This document shows, piece by piece, positions 52,904 to 62,540 of a DNA stretch of 64,000 nucleotides. Position 1 is the first letter of the stretch. Every line of letters begins with the position of its first letter. This stretch comes from Picocystis sp. L7 (lineage: Eukaryota; Chlorophyta; Picocystophyceae; Picocystales; Picocystaceae): the NCBI GenBank assembly GCA_020975725.1, contig QXJR01000026.1, forward strand, positions 620,001-684,000, in the 5' to 3' direction. Both the position numbers and the translations under genes were made by a program. Below the pieces are notes generated by a model. It was not told the DNA's origin, made no database searches, and worked only from the letters and a program-made list of their open reading frames with translations.

Positions 52904-53689
52904 TCATTTGTTGGCTTGGAGCAAGGCATCCACTTCGTCGAGGTTGCCCAGGAGGTACCCTTTGAGCCTGGCACGGACCGGTGCAGCACCGTTGGCCGCC
53001 ACGTGTCCGTTGAAGGCGTCCACCACGGTGTACATTTTGGACGCGCTTCCACCCAAGGATCCGCTTCCGCCTGGTGCGTAGTTGGAGGCCCATGCTTTGG
53101 CTTGCGCTTGCGCGTCTTTCACTTCTTGCGGTCGATCGGGATCGTACGGTTCCAGCTGGATCACGCGTCGCAAGGTGTCGGCCAAGGACGCCGTCTTCGT
53201 CCGATAGGTGTCTCCGTCCTTCGCCGCCGCGCCGCCTGCGCCTCGATTGCTCCCACGTGCACCTGCCGAGGATCCGGCTTGGGACGAGTACGATCCGCTC
53301 TCGTCTCCTTCCTTGCGGCTGCGTTCCAGCAGCGCACGTCGACAGCTCTCTCCGTCGGCGTACAGCGAGCACTCCCCTTCGCCACGTGTGCCGTCCCACA
53401 GCTTGGCTTTGGCGAGTGCGTTGAAATCCGGACCTGCTTCGATGTTCGGATTGTACGTTTCGTTGCTTGTGCTTGTTCCTCGTCCTGCTTCGGCCATGGT
53501 CTTGGACCACGCGCGTCCGTCCCCTTCCTGCCACGGTCCTGGGTGAGGTTGGAGGGTCAACGCCGCGGCCAGCAAGGCGCACGTGGATCGTTCCTTCCAT
53601 CCCATCGCGTGGCATCGCACCTGGGACCTCCTCGGGGTGCTCCATGGCGCACCGCCATGGCGACGGTGGACGTGCACGCGCAACGCCAT
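52904..53689 (-). CDS. Psb27-like photosystem II assembly/repair protein, N-terminally extended
   Basis: Psb27 is a thylakoid-lumen helical-bundle protein that binds CP43 during photosystem II assembly and repair. The C-terminal 100 residues fit it: the DTYRTKTASLADTLRRVIQL helix, DPDRPQEVKDAQAQAKAWAS, then MYTVVDAFNGHVAANGAAPV, with the last helix RARLKGYLLGNLDEVDALLQ. From ATG 53689 the protein has 261 residues. The leader is bipartite: a basic stretch (HVHRRHGG...RSQVRCH) for the plastid, then KERSTCALLAAALTLQP as a lumen signal. Between leader and bundle is a 100-residue extension with an ECSLYADGESCRRALLERS pair of cysteines and a Gly/Ser/Ala-rich linker, absent from usual Psb27 (about 110 mature residues). 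The match is by pattern and helix order, so I hold it at moderate confidence. Confidence 0.6.
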   Translation of the reverse strand: MALRVHVHRRHGGAPWSTPRRSQVRCHAMGWKERSTCALLAAALTLQPHPGPWQEGDGRAWSKTMAEAGRGTSTSNETYNPNIEAGPDFNALAKAKLWDGTRGEGECSLYADGESCRRALLERSRKEGDESGSYSSQAGSSAGARGSNRGAGGAAAKDGDTYRTKTASLADTLRRVIQLEPYDPDRPQEVKDAQAQAKAWASNYAPGGSGSLGGSASKMYTVVDAFNGHVAANGAAPVRARLKGYLLGNLDEVDALLQANK

Positions 53690-53942
53690 CGTCCTCAAAC
53701 CGAAGAGAGAACCGACCAGCTTGTCCCGAATCTTCTCCCTTCACCACCCATCCCTCCCTCGTCCGAAGGGGAGGTGGAGGGGATTAGCTGACCCACCACG
53801 TTTGTGGATCCTGGAACCGAAGGAGAGATGGAGGAGAACGAGACACCAAAACCCGATGAAGGGACAGACAGACAGAACAAACATGCATACATCGGATGGT
53901 CGTGGGAAAACCATCCCATGGGGTGGGATTGCGAAACAGAAG

Positions 53943-55728
53943 CTAGTACTCCTCCTCACCAACGCCCACTTCCACCGAATCGGCACCCACCTCCTCGTAA
54001 TCCTTCTCCAAAGCTGCCAAGTCTTCGCGGGCCTCGGAGAACTCGCCCTCTTCCATGCCCTCGCCCACGTACCAGTGCACGAAAGCACGCTTGGCGTACA
54101 TCAGATCGAACTTGTGGTTGATGCGCTGGAACACTTCCGCTATGGCCGTGCTGTTGCTCACCATGCAGACGCTGCGCTCCACCTTGGCTATGTCACCACC
54201 AGGAATGGGCATCATGGGCTGAGAGTTGATGCCGCACTTGAAGCCCGTGGGACACCAATCCACAAACTGGACCGTGCGCTTGCTCTTGACCAGCTGAATG
54301 GCCGAGTTCACGTCCTTCGGAACCACGTCCCCGCGGTACAACAAGCAACAGGCCATGAACTTTCCGTGACGAGGGTCGCACTTGGCCATCATGTTGGAGG
54401 GATCGAACGCATCCAAAGTGATGTCTTGGACGCTCTGCTTCTCACGCATGGCCTTCTCCGCTGATATCACGGGGGCAAAGCTGGAAAGCATGAAATGGAT
54501 CCTGAGAGCACCAAAAAGCAAACACAATCGGGGTCAGCCAAAAAGCAAGATGGACCGCTGCGGAACCCCCCCTCCCGTCCTCCATGCACGTACCTTGGGT
54601 AGGGCACCAAGTTGGTTTGGAACTCGTTGATGTCTACGTTCAGCTGTCCATCGAAGCGAATGGAGGCAGTCATTGCCGAGATGACTTGGCAGATAAGACG
54701 GTTGAGGTTGCTGTACGTGGGTCGGGGCACGTCCAGGTTGTGCTTGCAAATTGCATACACAGCTTCGTTGTCCAGGAGATTGACCACCTCGGCATGTTCA
54801 AGCAGGGCGTGGGTGGTCAACACAGAGCTTATTACGGGACGGGCAACGAGGAAAACACGTCAGAAAACAAACCTCGTTCATGCAGCCAGCGCGTCCGCGG
54901 CGATATGCAGCGCGCACGCAACTTGTAGGGTTCGACAACGGCAGTGGCAATCTGAGGCGAAGGGTACACCGTGAAGGCCAGCTTGGACTTCTTTCCATAG
55001 TCCACCGAGAGACGTTCCAGGAGAAGAGAGCCCAGCCCTGATCCCGTTCCTCCTCCGGTGGAGAAGAAAACAGAAAAGCCTTGGAGGGCCTGACACCCAT
55101 CCGCAACGCGCCTGATCCTGTCCATGGCGAGATCGATCACCTCCTTTCCCACGGTGTAGTGCCCTCTGGCGAAGCTGCAGAAACGAAAGCAAACAACGCG
55201 ACGCAAGGGTCAGCCATCATTCAGGGGATCGCGGGCGCTTGCTCTAGGTTTCTTTCTCCATGTCTTACTTGTTGGCGGCATCTTCCTTTCCGGAGATCAG
55301 CTGCTCGGGATGGTAGAGTCCTCTGTAATCCCCGCTTCGAACTTCGTCGATCACGGATGGTTCGAGGTCCAGATAGAGTGCTCTCGGCACATATTTACCC
55401 GAGGCGGTCTCGGAGAAGAAAGTGCTGAAGGCTTCTTCGGAGGAGGCATCGGAGGCCAGTCCTTCTTTGTCGATCCCGTGTTCGAGGCAGAAGAGTTCCC
55501 AGCATGCACTGGAGGGTACAAATCCCGTTCGAAGTCCCGTGCGGCGTCCGTTCCCGCCCGCGTGTGTGGTTCGGATCGATCGGTTCGCACGTCGTGGTCT
55601 CGTCCGTCAGCTTCCGTTTCTTGACACGCACGGGTTCACTCTCGCGTTTTTTTCATCGTCTTTCGGATCCCTCACTTTCCGATCTGCACGCCGGCTTGTC
55701 CGATGTGCAGCGAAACGATCTCTCTCAT
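53943..55728 (-). CDS. TUBA: Alpha-tubulin, five exons, divergent
   Basis: Alpha subunit of the microtubule heterodimer. Minus-strand exons 55728-55676, 55508-55269, 55174-54923, 54827-54594 and 54501-53943 join in phase to 445 residues; introns are 167, 94, 95 and 92 bp, all GT-AG, though intron 3 starts with the weak donor GTTGCG. Each phase closes exactly. Hallmarks: [20 protein letters not shown], the GTP loop [27 protein letters not shown] with the catalytic Glu in [31 protein letters not shown], and the tail [20 protein letters not shown] ending EEEY with the terminal tyrosine. The H1-S2 loop is shortened: residue 40 is Ser and no acetylatable Lys-40 is present. Several core positions are unusual ([20 protein letters not shown]). 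Clearly alpha by its GTPase-activating Glu and C-terminal Tyr. Confidence 0.95.
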
Positions 55729-56522
55729 GTTGCACGCTTTCCTCGACTTTCGTCGCTCTTTTTCCTGCGGACGCTTCGGTTCCACTCCTTGGGAAGGCGT
55801 TCGTCGACCACACGGTCGCCTGGGTTCGTGCTTTTCGGCCGGTCGGTGTTGTCCTTGCGGTGGCGAGGCGCTTCCGTGTCGAGGACGAAGGCGACGCGCG
55901 CACACGTTTTCTGATGAAAAACCAAAGCACGAAGCCGACGTCGAGGATGGACGAAGTGGATCGGCGAGGTTAAAATGGATCCCCTCCGGAGGGGAGAGAT
56001 AAGGGAAAAGGGGGGGAGGGGTCGATCCCAGGAACCCTCGATCGAGAGAAGAGGAGGGAGGGAGGTGGGTAGGGGAAAACGGATCCCCTCGTTCCAGAGA
56101 AAGAAGCGGGAGAGATCCCTCTCCGCTTCCTTTGCCCTCAGGTAGAACTGGACCCAACCCCATCACTGGTCCAACCCAACGCTGTGGAGGTGGAGGTGGA
56201 GATGAATGCAGGGAAGGAACCATCCGAACCCGTACCAAGGCAGTGGAGGCCGGGTAAAAAGATACACAAACTCCTCCTTAACAAGGAGGAGATCAAGTAC
56301 GTAAGGATCTCGAGCTCGGCTTTACATGGACCTTGCGTGCACATCCACGCCAAACCCCCACCCAACGCAGGAACGCACCCAGCAAAACCCAGAGAGGACG
56401 AAAGCGACACCTGCGTGCATTCAAGACACTGCTCTCGTTCAACCGCAGTAAAATTGGGAAAGAATCGCAATTCAACTAAACCCGCCCTTTGCCGACTGCA
56501 GACGATTCTGTTGGCTGCCCCC
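55729..56522. other. Upstream region of alpha-tubulin and 3' flank of DLD
   Basis: 0.8 kb between two minus-strand genes. GC-rich DNA with a long plus-strand open frame that is an artefact opposite DLD. No promoter motif recognised. Confidence 0.35.
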
Positions 56523-58046
56523 CTACATATGGATGGGCTTGTCGTACGTAGCCATTGCGGCCTCTTTCACAGCCTCGCTGAGCGTTGGATGGCCATGGCA
56601 CGTGCGAGCCACGTCCTCCGTGGAAGCGCCGTACTCCATCGCGAACACCGTCTCCGCAATCAACTCCCCGGCGTTCACTCCGAGCATGTGGACGCCCAGG
56701 ATCTTGTCCGTCTTCTTGTCGGAGATGAACTTGACCAGGCCATCGGGCTCGTCATTGGTGCGGGCCCGGCTGTTGGCCATCATCGCAAACTTACCGGTCT
56801 TGTAGTCCAGCCCTTGCTCTTTGCACTGCTCCTCCGTGAGTCCCACCCAGGCCACCTCCGGATGCGTGTACATGATGGACGGGACGGTTCCGTAGTTGAC
56901 GTGTCCGTTCTTGCCGGCGATCAGCTCCACGCAGGCCACGCCGTCTTCTTCGGCCTTGTGAGCCAGCATGGGTCCGGCGATCACGTCCCCAATGGCACGG
57001 ATGGAGGGGATCTTCGTCTGGAAGGTAGCTGGATCGACCACGACCCTTCCGGCCCTGTCGGTCTCGATGCCAAGCTCTTTCAGGCCCAGGTTGGCGGTGA
57101 AGGGGCGCCTCCCGGTGGCCACGAGCACCACGTCCGCCTCCATCTCTTCGGCAGCACCGCCGGCCGCTGGCTCCACCGTGAGTGTCACGCCATTGGGGGT
57201 GACCTTGGCCCCGGTAACCTTGGTTTGAGTCTTGATTTTGAATCCTTGCTTCTTCAGCACCCTCTCCATGGCCTTCCTGGTCTCTCCGTCCATGCTCGGC
57301 ACGATGTTCTTGGCGTATTCGAGCACGTGCACCTCCGCACCCAGCCGTCCCCACACGGACCCCATTTCCAGTCCGATGATTCCACCACCGATGACCACCA
57401 TCTTGTTGGGGACCTTCTTCAAGCTGAGCGCGCCCGTGGAAGACACGATCTTCTCCTCGTCGATTTCTACTCCAGGCAGGGGCGTGACTTCGGATCCGGT
57501 GGCGATGACGATGTTTTTGGCGTTCATGGTCTCTTGGGTTCCGTCTGCTTTGGAGACGGTGACTTCATTGGGTCCGGTGATTTTCCCCCATCCTTGCACG
57601 TACTGCACTTTGTTTTTCTTGAAGAGTCCTTCGATTCCTTTGGTGAGTCCGGAGACGGCTCCTTCTTTTTTCTTCATCATGGCATCGAGGTCCAGCTTGA
57701 CGTCTTGACACATCACTCCGAAGGAGGCGAAGTGTTTCGTGGCGTCTTCGAACTTGTGACTGGCGTTGAGCAGTGCTTTGGATGGGATGCATCCCACGTT
57801 GAGGCACGTTCCACCGAGCGCTCCTCTCCCTTCCACGCACGCCACCTTGAGTCCGAGCTGTCCTGCTTTGATGGCACCGACGTATCCACCGGGTCCGCCA
57901 CCGACGACCAGTACGTCGAGTTCTGGTCCTGCTGCTTGGGCCATCCATCGGTTCATGGTCGGCATCAGGTTCTTGTTCGCACCGTTCGTCCTCCATCCCT
58001 TCCAGAAGCTTCCAGCTGCTTGGGAGAGGACGCGTGCGGCGGCCAT
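56523..58046 (-). CDS. DLD: Dihydrolipoamide dehydrogenase, mitochondrial E3
   Basis: FAD-dependent E3 subunit shared by pyruvate, 2-oxoglutarate and branched-chain dehydrogenases and the glycine cleavage system; reoxidises dihydrolipoamide with NAD+. 507 residues with a basic presequence ([17 protein letters not shown]), FAD-binding [17 protein letters not shown], the redox-active disulfide [13 protein letters not shown] (Cys81, Cys86), NAD-binding [37 protein letters not shown] and the C-terminal catalytic pair in HPTLSE (His486, Glu491). Canonical length and no missing residue. Start ATG 58046 gives a typical mitochondrial leader. Divergent from the EDR2-like gene 605 bp away. Confidence 0.97.
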   Translation of the reverse strand: MAAARVLSQAAGSFWKGWRTNGANKNLMPTMNRWMAQAAGPELDVLVVGGGPGGYVGAIKAGQLGLKVACVEGRGALGGTCLNVGCIPSKALLNASHKFEDATKHFASFGVMCQDVKLDLDAMMKKKEGAVSGLTKGIEGLFKKNKVQYVQGWGKITGPNEVTVSKADGTQETMNAKNIVIATGSEVTPLPGVEIDEEKIVSSTGALSLKKVPNKMVVIGGGIIGLEMGSVWGRLGAEVHVLEYAKNIVPSMDGETRKAMERVLKKQGFKIKTQTKVTGAKVTPNGVTLTVEPAAGGAAEEMEADVVLVATGRRPFTANLGLKELGIETDRAGRVVVDPATFQTKIPSIRAIGDVIAGPMLAHKAEEDGVACVELIAGKNGHVNYGTVPSIMYTHPEVAWVGLTEEQCKEQGLDYKTGKFAMMANSRARTNDEPDGLVKFISDKKTDKILGVHMLGVNAGELIAETVFAMEYGASTEDVARTCHGHPTLSEAVKEAAMATYDKPIHM

Positions 58047-58651
58047 GGTTCCACCACCAGCACGCGTGTGCGTTGCGTCGGCAGGTGGCGATGGCCGTCT
58101 CCCTGGCGTTCCTGGACGTCCTTGGTTCGTCGGAAGGGGATCCCACCCACCATCCCTGGGTTGTGACCTTCACAACCGAGGGTAAGTTACCTTCCTTCCC
58201 CTGGGGAATCGGGGGAGGCGGGGTTCGCCCCGGGAGGATCCCCTCCCATGGGAGGGGATCGTACGGCCTTCGGATCCTTCCCCACCCATCGAACGGATAG
58301 GGCCCACATCCGTCCCTTTCCGTTCGGATGTGGTCTCCTCCTTGGATCCCCCACCGCCCCCCACGGGTGGTGGGGTGGGTCCCCCTCGGGAGGGGAAGGG
58401 AGACCGGGAACGGGACGGGGTGGATCCGACACCGAAAGGGAACCCATCCGGTCGTACAAACGGGGGGATGGAAGGGGTTGGATGGAGACCGAAAGGGAAG
58501 AACGCCCCTCCCCAGTCCGTTCTCGGTTCCTTCGATGGATCCCAAAGGGACCTTCCCTCCCTTTCGATCCGAATGGGCAAGGGAAGGGGGTTTCCAACAC
58601 GAACCCGAAAGGAAAGGAGACGGTGGGACTGGGACTGGGCGCACCACAACC
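58047..58651. promoter_or_regulatory. Divergent intergenic region, DLD / EDR2-like
   Basis: 605 bp shared upstream DNA, rich in G runs and gggaaccc/ggatccc-type palindromic words (for example around 58228-58262). The downstream gene's frame is open through part of it, but family alignment places its start at 58652. Confidence 0.4.
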
Positions 58652-60718
58652 ATGCCACGAACAAGAGAAGGATGGCTGCTGCGCGTCAGCAACGTGCTCC
58701 CAGGATCTGCGGTGCGGAGGTACGGGGTGCTGGAATGCGCACAGGTCAAGTATTATCGGACCAAAGACGAGAGGGAACTCGCACCCGAACAACCCGCGAA
58801 ACGATTCCCACTCACCATTGGATGCCACGTGAGCTCCGTCACCAAAGGGAGCTGCCTGGCCAGACACCTGCAATCAGCCGCCACAACCATGGTCAAGTCC
58901 ATCACCAGGATGTACGAAAGCCAAACCATCTACTCCTTCCAAGTCACCTGGCCACACACACTCCACATCGAACAGCTCAAGATTGGGTTCGAATCGGAAA
59001 TCGAAGCCGTCCAGTGGAAAGAAGACATCGAAAACGTCGTCAAAATGCTCGAAGGTGCAGCGCCGGAACTCGAACAATCCGTGAGCGGAAGCCATGACAA
59101 CGAAGAAACCCTACTGCTCAATGCGACCGAAGACGTGGAAGGGAACTTCTCCCAGTACCTGGAAGACAGCGGAAAATGGAAACTCAAAAAAGTGCTGCAT
59201 GGAGTGCGCGTGTTCGAAGGAGCCCAAGCCAACGAAGATGGTGTCAAAGCCAACATGGTCTCCGTCATCATACGCGGGGTCCCTCCCACGAAAATCCTCA
59301 AAACCATCATGGATCAAAACACCATGACCGACATATGTGGGATGTTTCACGCTAGGCTGTTGGATGAAGAAGGAGAAAGGGTCACCGTCTTTGGAAACAT
59401 GTACCCCAGAACTAGGCTGCCGGTATGGCCGAGGCAGTTCCTCTCCCAGAGGAGCTGGCGACAAGAGGAAGATGGAACATTCGTCGTCCTTGTGAACCAA
59501 ATCGTTCCGCAAGCACCCCATCACATTTTTGCAGTGGAAGAATACAAGAAAGAAGGCCTCTTCAAGCGTCCAGTCACCTCCACCAGTACCATCTCCTCCT
59601 TCACAATCAGCCCATTGAAACAGAAGCATGCCGAGGACAACCCAGCCATGCAGGAGGTGCTGCTAACGTACACGGTCCAGCTGGACCCGGGAGGGTGGCT
59701 GTCCTATGCAAAGAACGACAATTGGTTGGTTGCAAGGCTGAAGGCGGCTGCTCGTTACATGGTGGATATCGAGCAAGTATTTATTGACCCATTGCTGATC
59801 GGTGCAATCGCCATCAGAGACCTTTGTGAGCAGGGGAGATTCATTGCCACCCCCTTGGAGGGAACTCGATTCAACCTGAACCCCAACACGAGACCAAACA
59901 TGATCCTCGGCTCTGTTCGTGCACGTGCCAGGAGTATGAATATGGCCGTCAAAGCAGCTGCATTTGCTGCAATCAAGTGGAAAAAATACAAGCGGCTCAC
60001 AGAAGCACGCGCTTCTTCGCTCAGGAAAGCACGCATATGCACACAGATCTCCCAAGAGCAATGGAGCTGTCCAGGATCTGCGGACTTCAAAGTGCGAGGA
60101 AAGACCTATCTGGACAACAAGAAGAAAATAGTGGCCGGCGATCCTGTGTTTGATCTGTTTTCTGCCGATCTGATTCTGTTCCAGGAGCCGAGAGAGCACG
60201 TCGCGAAGATTGCCAGACACCTCATCTGTATCACATCCTTCACCGTCATTATCCAGCTGATGGTTCCGGGGCCGCCCCACTACAGCCTTATCCTTTCTTT
60301 CATTCCACATGATGATTCTTACTTCAGGGACACCACCAAGCCATTCGGAAGACTCTTTCAGAAGATGCTTCAATCAGACGACACGGACAGGAATGCCATG
60401 CTCAAGTTGATCCCAAGAATAGCACAGGGTCCCTGGGTGGTGCGCCAAGCAGTGGGAACGACACCCGTCCTCCTCGGACAAAAGCTGAAGACCACGTATC
60501 ATTTGTCTGACAACTACCTGGAAGTCGATTGCGACATCGCCTCCAGCAGTGTAGCTGCTTCCATCGTGAAACTGGTGTCCGGCTACACGAGGAGCATAGC
60601 CGTGGAGCTAGGGGTGGTTTTACAAGGCGCAGTGGACGATGAGCTTCCGGAAGAGCTGCTGGGAACCATACGCCTCGATCGGCTCAATTTGAGTGCGGCC
60701 GTCCCGTGGCAGGACTGA
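58652..60718 (+). CDS. EDR2-like lipid-binding protein: PH - START - DUF1336
   Basis: Homologue of plant ENHANCED DISEASE RESISTANCE 2 and related proteins, membrane-associated lipid binders that dampen defence or stress signalling in plants. 688 residues. An N-terminal PH domain (residues 5-135: MPRTREGWLLRVSNVLPG, YYRTKDERE, IEAVQWKEDIENVVKML) is followed by a START-like domain (about 175-420: VFEGAQANEDGVKANMVSVI, IRGVPPTKILKTIMD) and the C-terminal EDR2 domain (about 465-688: WSCPGSADFKVRGKTYLDNK, AGDPVFDLFSADL, FKLIPxI-type KLIPRIAQGPWVVRQAVG, DNYLEVDCDIASSSVAASIV, LPEELLGTIRLDRLNL). The last block aligns strongly to plant EDR2. ATG 58652 starts exactly at the PH domain. No intron. Ligand and partner are unknown. 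Confidence 0.92.
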   Translation: MPRTREGWLLRVSNVLPGSAVRRYGVLECAQVKYYRTKDERELAPEQPAKRFPLTIGCHVSSVTKGSCLARHLQSAATTMVKSITRMYESQTIYSFQVTWPHTLHIEQLKIGFESEIEAVQWKEDIENVVKMLEGAAPELEQSVSGSHDNEETLLLNATEDVEGNFSQYLEDSGKWKLKKVLHGVRVFEGAQANEDGVKANMVSVIIRGVPPTKILKTIMDQNTMTDICGMFHARLLDEEGERVTVFGNMYPRTRLPVWPRQFLSQRSWRQEEDGTFVVLVNQIVPQAPHHIFAVEEYKKEGLFKRPVTSTSTISSFTISPLKQKHAEDNPAMQEVLLTYTVQLDPGGWLSYAKNDNWLVARLKAAARYMVDIEQVFIDPLLIGAIAIRDLCEQGRFIATPLEGTRFNLNPNTRPNMILGSVRARARSMNMAVKAAAFAAIKWKKYKRLTEARASSLRKARICTQISQEQWSCPGSADFKVRGKTYLDNKKKIVAGDPVFDLFSADLILFQEPREHVAKIARHLICITSFTVIIQLMVPGPPHYSLILSFIPHDDSYFRDTTKPFGRLFQKMLQSDDTDRNAMLKLIPRIAQGPWVVRQAVGTTPVLLGQKLKTTYHLSDNYLEVDCDIASSSVAASIVKLVSGYTRSIAVELGVVLQGAVDDELPEELLGTIRLDRLNLSAAVPWQD

Positions 60719-61018
60719 GCGCCTGGATGCATCTGCGGCAGCGATTCCACGATCGACGCGCTATCCGGCAGGCCAAGACACACCTCTCGCCGGCTGGATG
60801 GCTGTGTAATACTGAATGTGCAACCAGGAGCCTGTGTACCTCCAAACCGGGCTTTTTCAAAAGGGAGATCATAGACGAGCGCGTTTGCACGCTTGTTCCC
60901 ATCGAACCTCGACGTTCCTGCCTGCTCGGCGGCATGATTCCTCTCCGCCCTCGCTCTTGACAGCGGCAGGCTACGGATGGCCTGCCCCGAGGGTGCTCGG
61001 TGGCTTTGATGGTTGGAC
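60719..61018. other. Convergent intergenic region, EDR2-like / RNMT
   Basis: 300 bp between two gene ends; nothing seen beyond presumed 3' untranslated sequence. Confidence 0.4.
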
Positions 61019-62095
61019 TTACTCTGCGGCCTCCTTGGTCGGGTTGGATTCGTGGAGGTGTTCTGGCGCTCCTGATGGTTTGGAAGCTCCTTCTGCACCA
61101 GCATCGATCCGTCTTTCCTTGGCCTCTGGACTGCTCTGCGATCCTTGGATCTTCCTCTTGTTGGACTTGGCGGGTTCCTCCGTGGGGGTTTGGGTGGCGC
61201 CGGTTCGTTTCTGGAACACGAAGGTGCAGTTGAGCGCGCTTGCTTCTTCCAGTCCAGGCGGGCTTCCAGGGAATCGAGGGTAGAAGTGTTTGAATGCGGA
61301 TCCTTTGTCCTCTGGATCCAGCATACGTTCCAGATCTGGACAACGATAGTCTGCCACGGGATGGAGCCCGTATTGCTTGCAGATGGCGGTGAAGGGGGTG
61401 AAGAAGACCAAGTATTCGTAGGAGCCCTGTCCACCTTCGGTCACGGTGTCGGTGATGGAACAGGTGTAAGCGGATCCGAACGGGCGATATCCACCTTCCC
61501 ACATGGCTTGGAGCACGAGCATGGGCGTGGTGTACATGGGTTGTTGCTGGAGGGATCGCAGCACCCTTTTCCCGTCGGGCACGGTTCCGACGAAGTACCC
61601 TCCTTCCTTGAGCGCGCCGGCTGCGTTTTCGACGAAGCATTTGAAGGCGCTTTCGCTGGCGTGGAAGTAGTGTGCCGCGAACATGCAGGTGACCACGTCG
61701 AAGGTCTCCTCCCAAGGGATGGCGTGGGTTCCCAGTTCGTCGGTCTGTCGGAACTCGCAGTCCATCCCGGAGAAATCTCTCCTTGTGGCCGTGTCTTCGT
61801 ACCTCCTCTTGGCCTCTTGGATTTCGTTGGGGGACAGATCCACGCCCAGCACCTTTTTCACTCCTGCGTCGTTCCATTTGTTGATGTCTCCGCCTCTTCC
61901 GCAGGCCAGGTCGAGCAGGTTCCGTTTCCCCCTTGCGAAGCTGTTGATCAGTTCTCTTTTGATCTGGTTGTGGAATTTCTTCAGCGGCATGGCCAATCCC
62001 TTCTTCCTCTCCCTCATGGCTTCTTCCCTGGTCCTCACTTGGCTGGCATGGCGATCGTAGTGTCGCTTGGTGGCTTCCACGGCATCCCGATCCAT
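61019..62095 (-). CDS. RNMT: mRNA cap guanine-N7 methyltransferase
   Basis: Transfers a methyl group from SAM to N7 of the guanosine cap of nuclear mRNA. 358 residues from ATG 62095. The N-terminal helix (LKKFHNQIKRELI) is typical of the family; SAM motif I is LLDLACGRGGDINKW (residues 60-74), then VLGVDLSPNEIQEAKRRY, the cap-binding CMFAAHYFHASESAF, GGYFVGTVPDG, EYLVFF and a PRFPGSPPGLEEASALNCTF end. The tail (last 50 residues) is Lys/Glu/Pro-rich with KSNKRK, a likely nuclear signal. Upstream, on the coding strand, lies a purine-rich minisatellite within the likely 5' untranslated region or promoter. Confidence 0.94.
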   Translation of the reverse strand: MDRDAVEATKRHYDRHASQVRTREEAMRERKKGLAMPLKKFHNQIKRELINSFARGKRNLLDLACGRGGDINKWNDAGVKKVLGVDLSPNEIQEAKRRYEDTATRRDFSGMDCEFRQTDELGTHAIPWEETFDVVTCMFAAHYFHASESAFKCFVENAAGALKEGGYFVGTVPDGKRVLRSLQQQPMYTTPMLVLQAMWEGGYRPFGSAYTCSITDTVTEGGQGSYEYLVFFTPFTAICKQYGLHPVADYRCPDLERMLDPEDKGSAFKHFYPRFPGSPPGLEEASALNCTFVFQKRTGATQTPTEEPAKSNKRKIQGSQSSPEAKERRIDAGAEGASKPSGAPEHLHESNPTKEAAE

Positions 62096-62540
62096 CCCAC
62101 CACGTCTTTTCCTCGCTCCACCCTCCCTCTCCTTCTCACCCTCCCTCTCACCCTCCCTGTGTCCCTGTCTCCTTCTCACCCTCCCTCTCACCCTCCCTGT
62201 GTCCCTGTCTCCTTCTCACCCTCCCTCTCACCCTCCCTGTGTCCCTGTCTCCTTCTCACCCTCCCTCTCACCCTCCCTGTGTCCCTGTCTCCCTCTGTAC
62301 TCCCTCTGTACTCCCTCTGTACTGCCTCTGTACTCCCTCTCTCCCTCCCTTCCTGCCTCCCCCTGTCCCTGTGTCCCTGCCTGTGTGTCTCTGTGGGTGT
62401 GGGATGGGTTGGGTCGATGAAAGGGACAGAGACGAGGGGAAAGCGAAGGATCCAACGGTGCTTCTCCCTTTCCCCCCCAGTTCCCATCGATCGGGTGGGG
62501 CGTGGACCGGGACAGGGAGGACGGGGACGATCGGAAAAGG
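62096..62540. promoter_or_regulatory. Divergent promoter region, RNMT / plastid-type gene
   Basis: 445 bp between two start codons facing apart, more than half of it made of strand-asymmetric tandem repeat (pyrimidines on the plus strand). Both genes must be driven from here. Confidence 0.45.
62128..62340. repeat. 40-bp CT-rich minisatellite, four copies, plus 11-bp repeat tail
   Basis: Four exact or near-exact 40-bp units start at 62128, 62168, 62208 and 62248 (tctccttctcaccctccctc...), followed at about 62288-62340 by repeats of tactccctctg. On the RNMT coding strand this is a purine run of some 210 bases beginning 33 bp upstream of its ATG. Confidence 0.92.

Noticed and set aside
56184-58166. 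660-codon plus-strand open frame
   Set aside because: Lies exactly opposite the intact DLD gene and yields His/Gly/Leu-rich sequence without domains; explained by codon bias of the sense strand.
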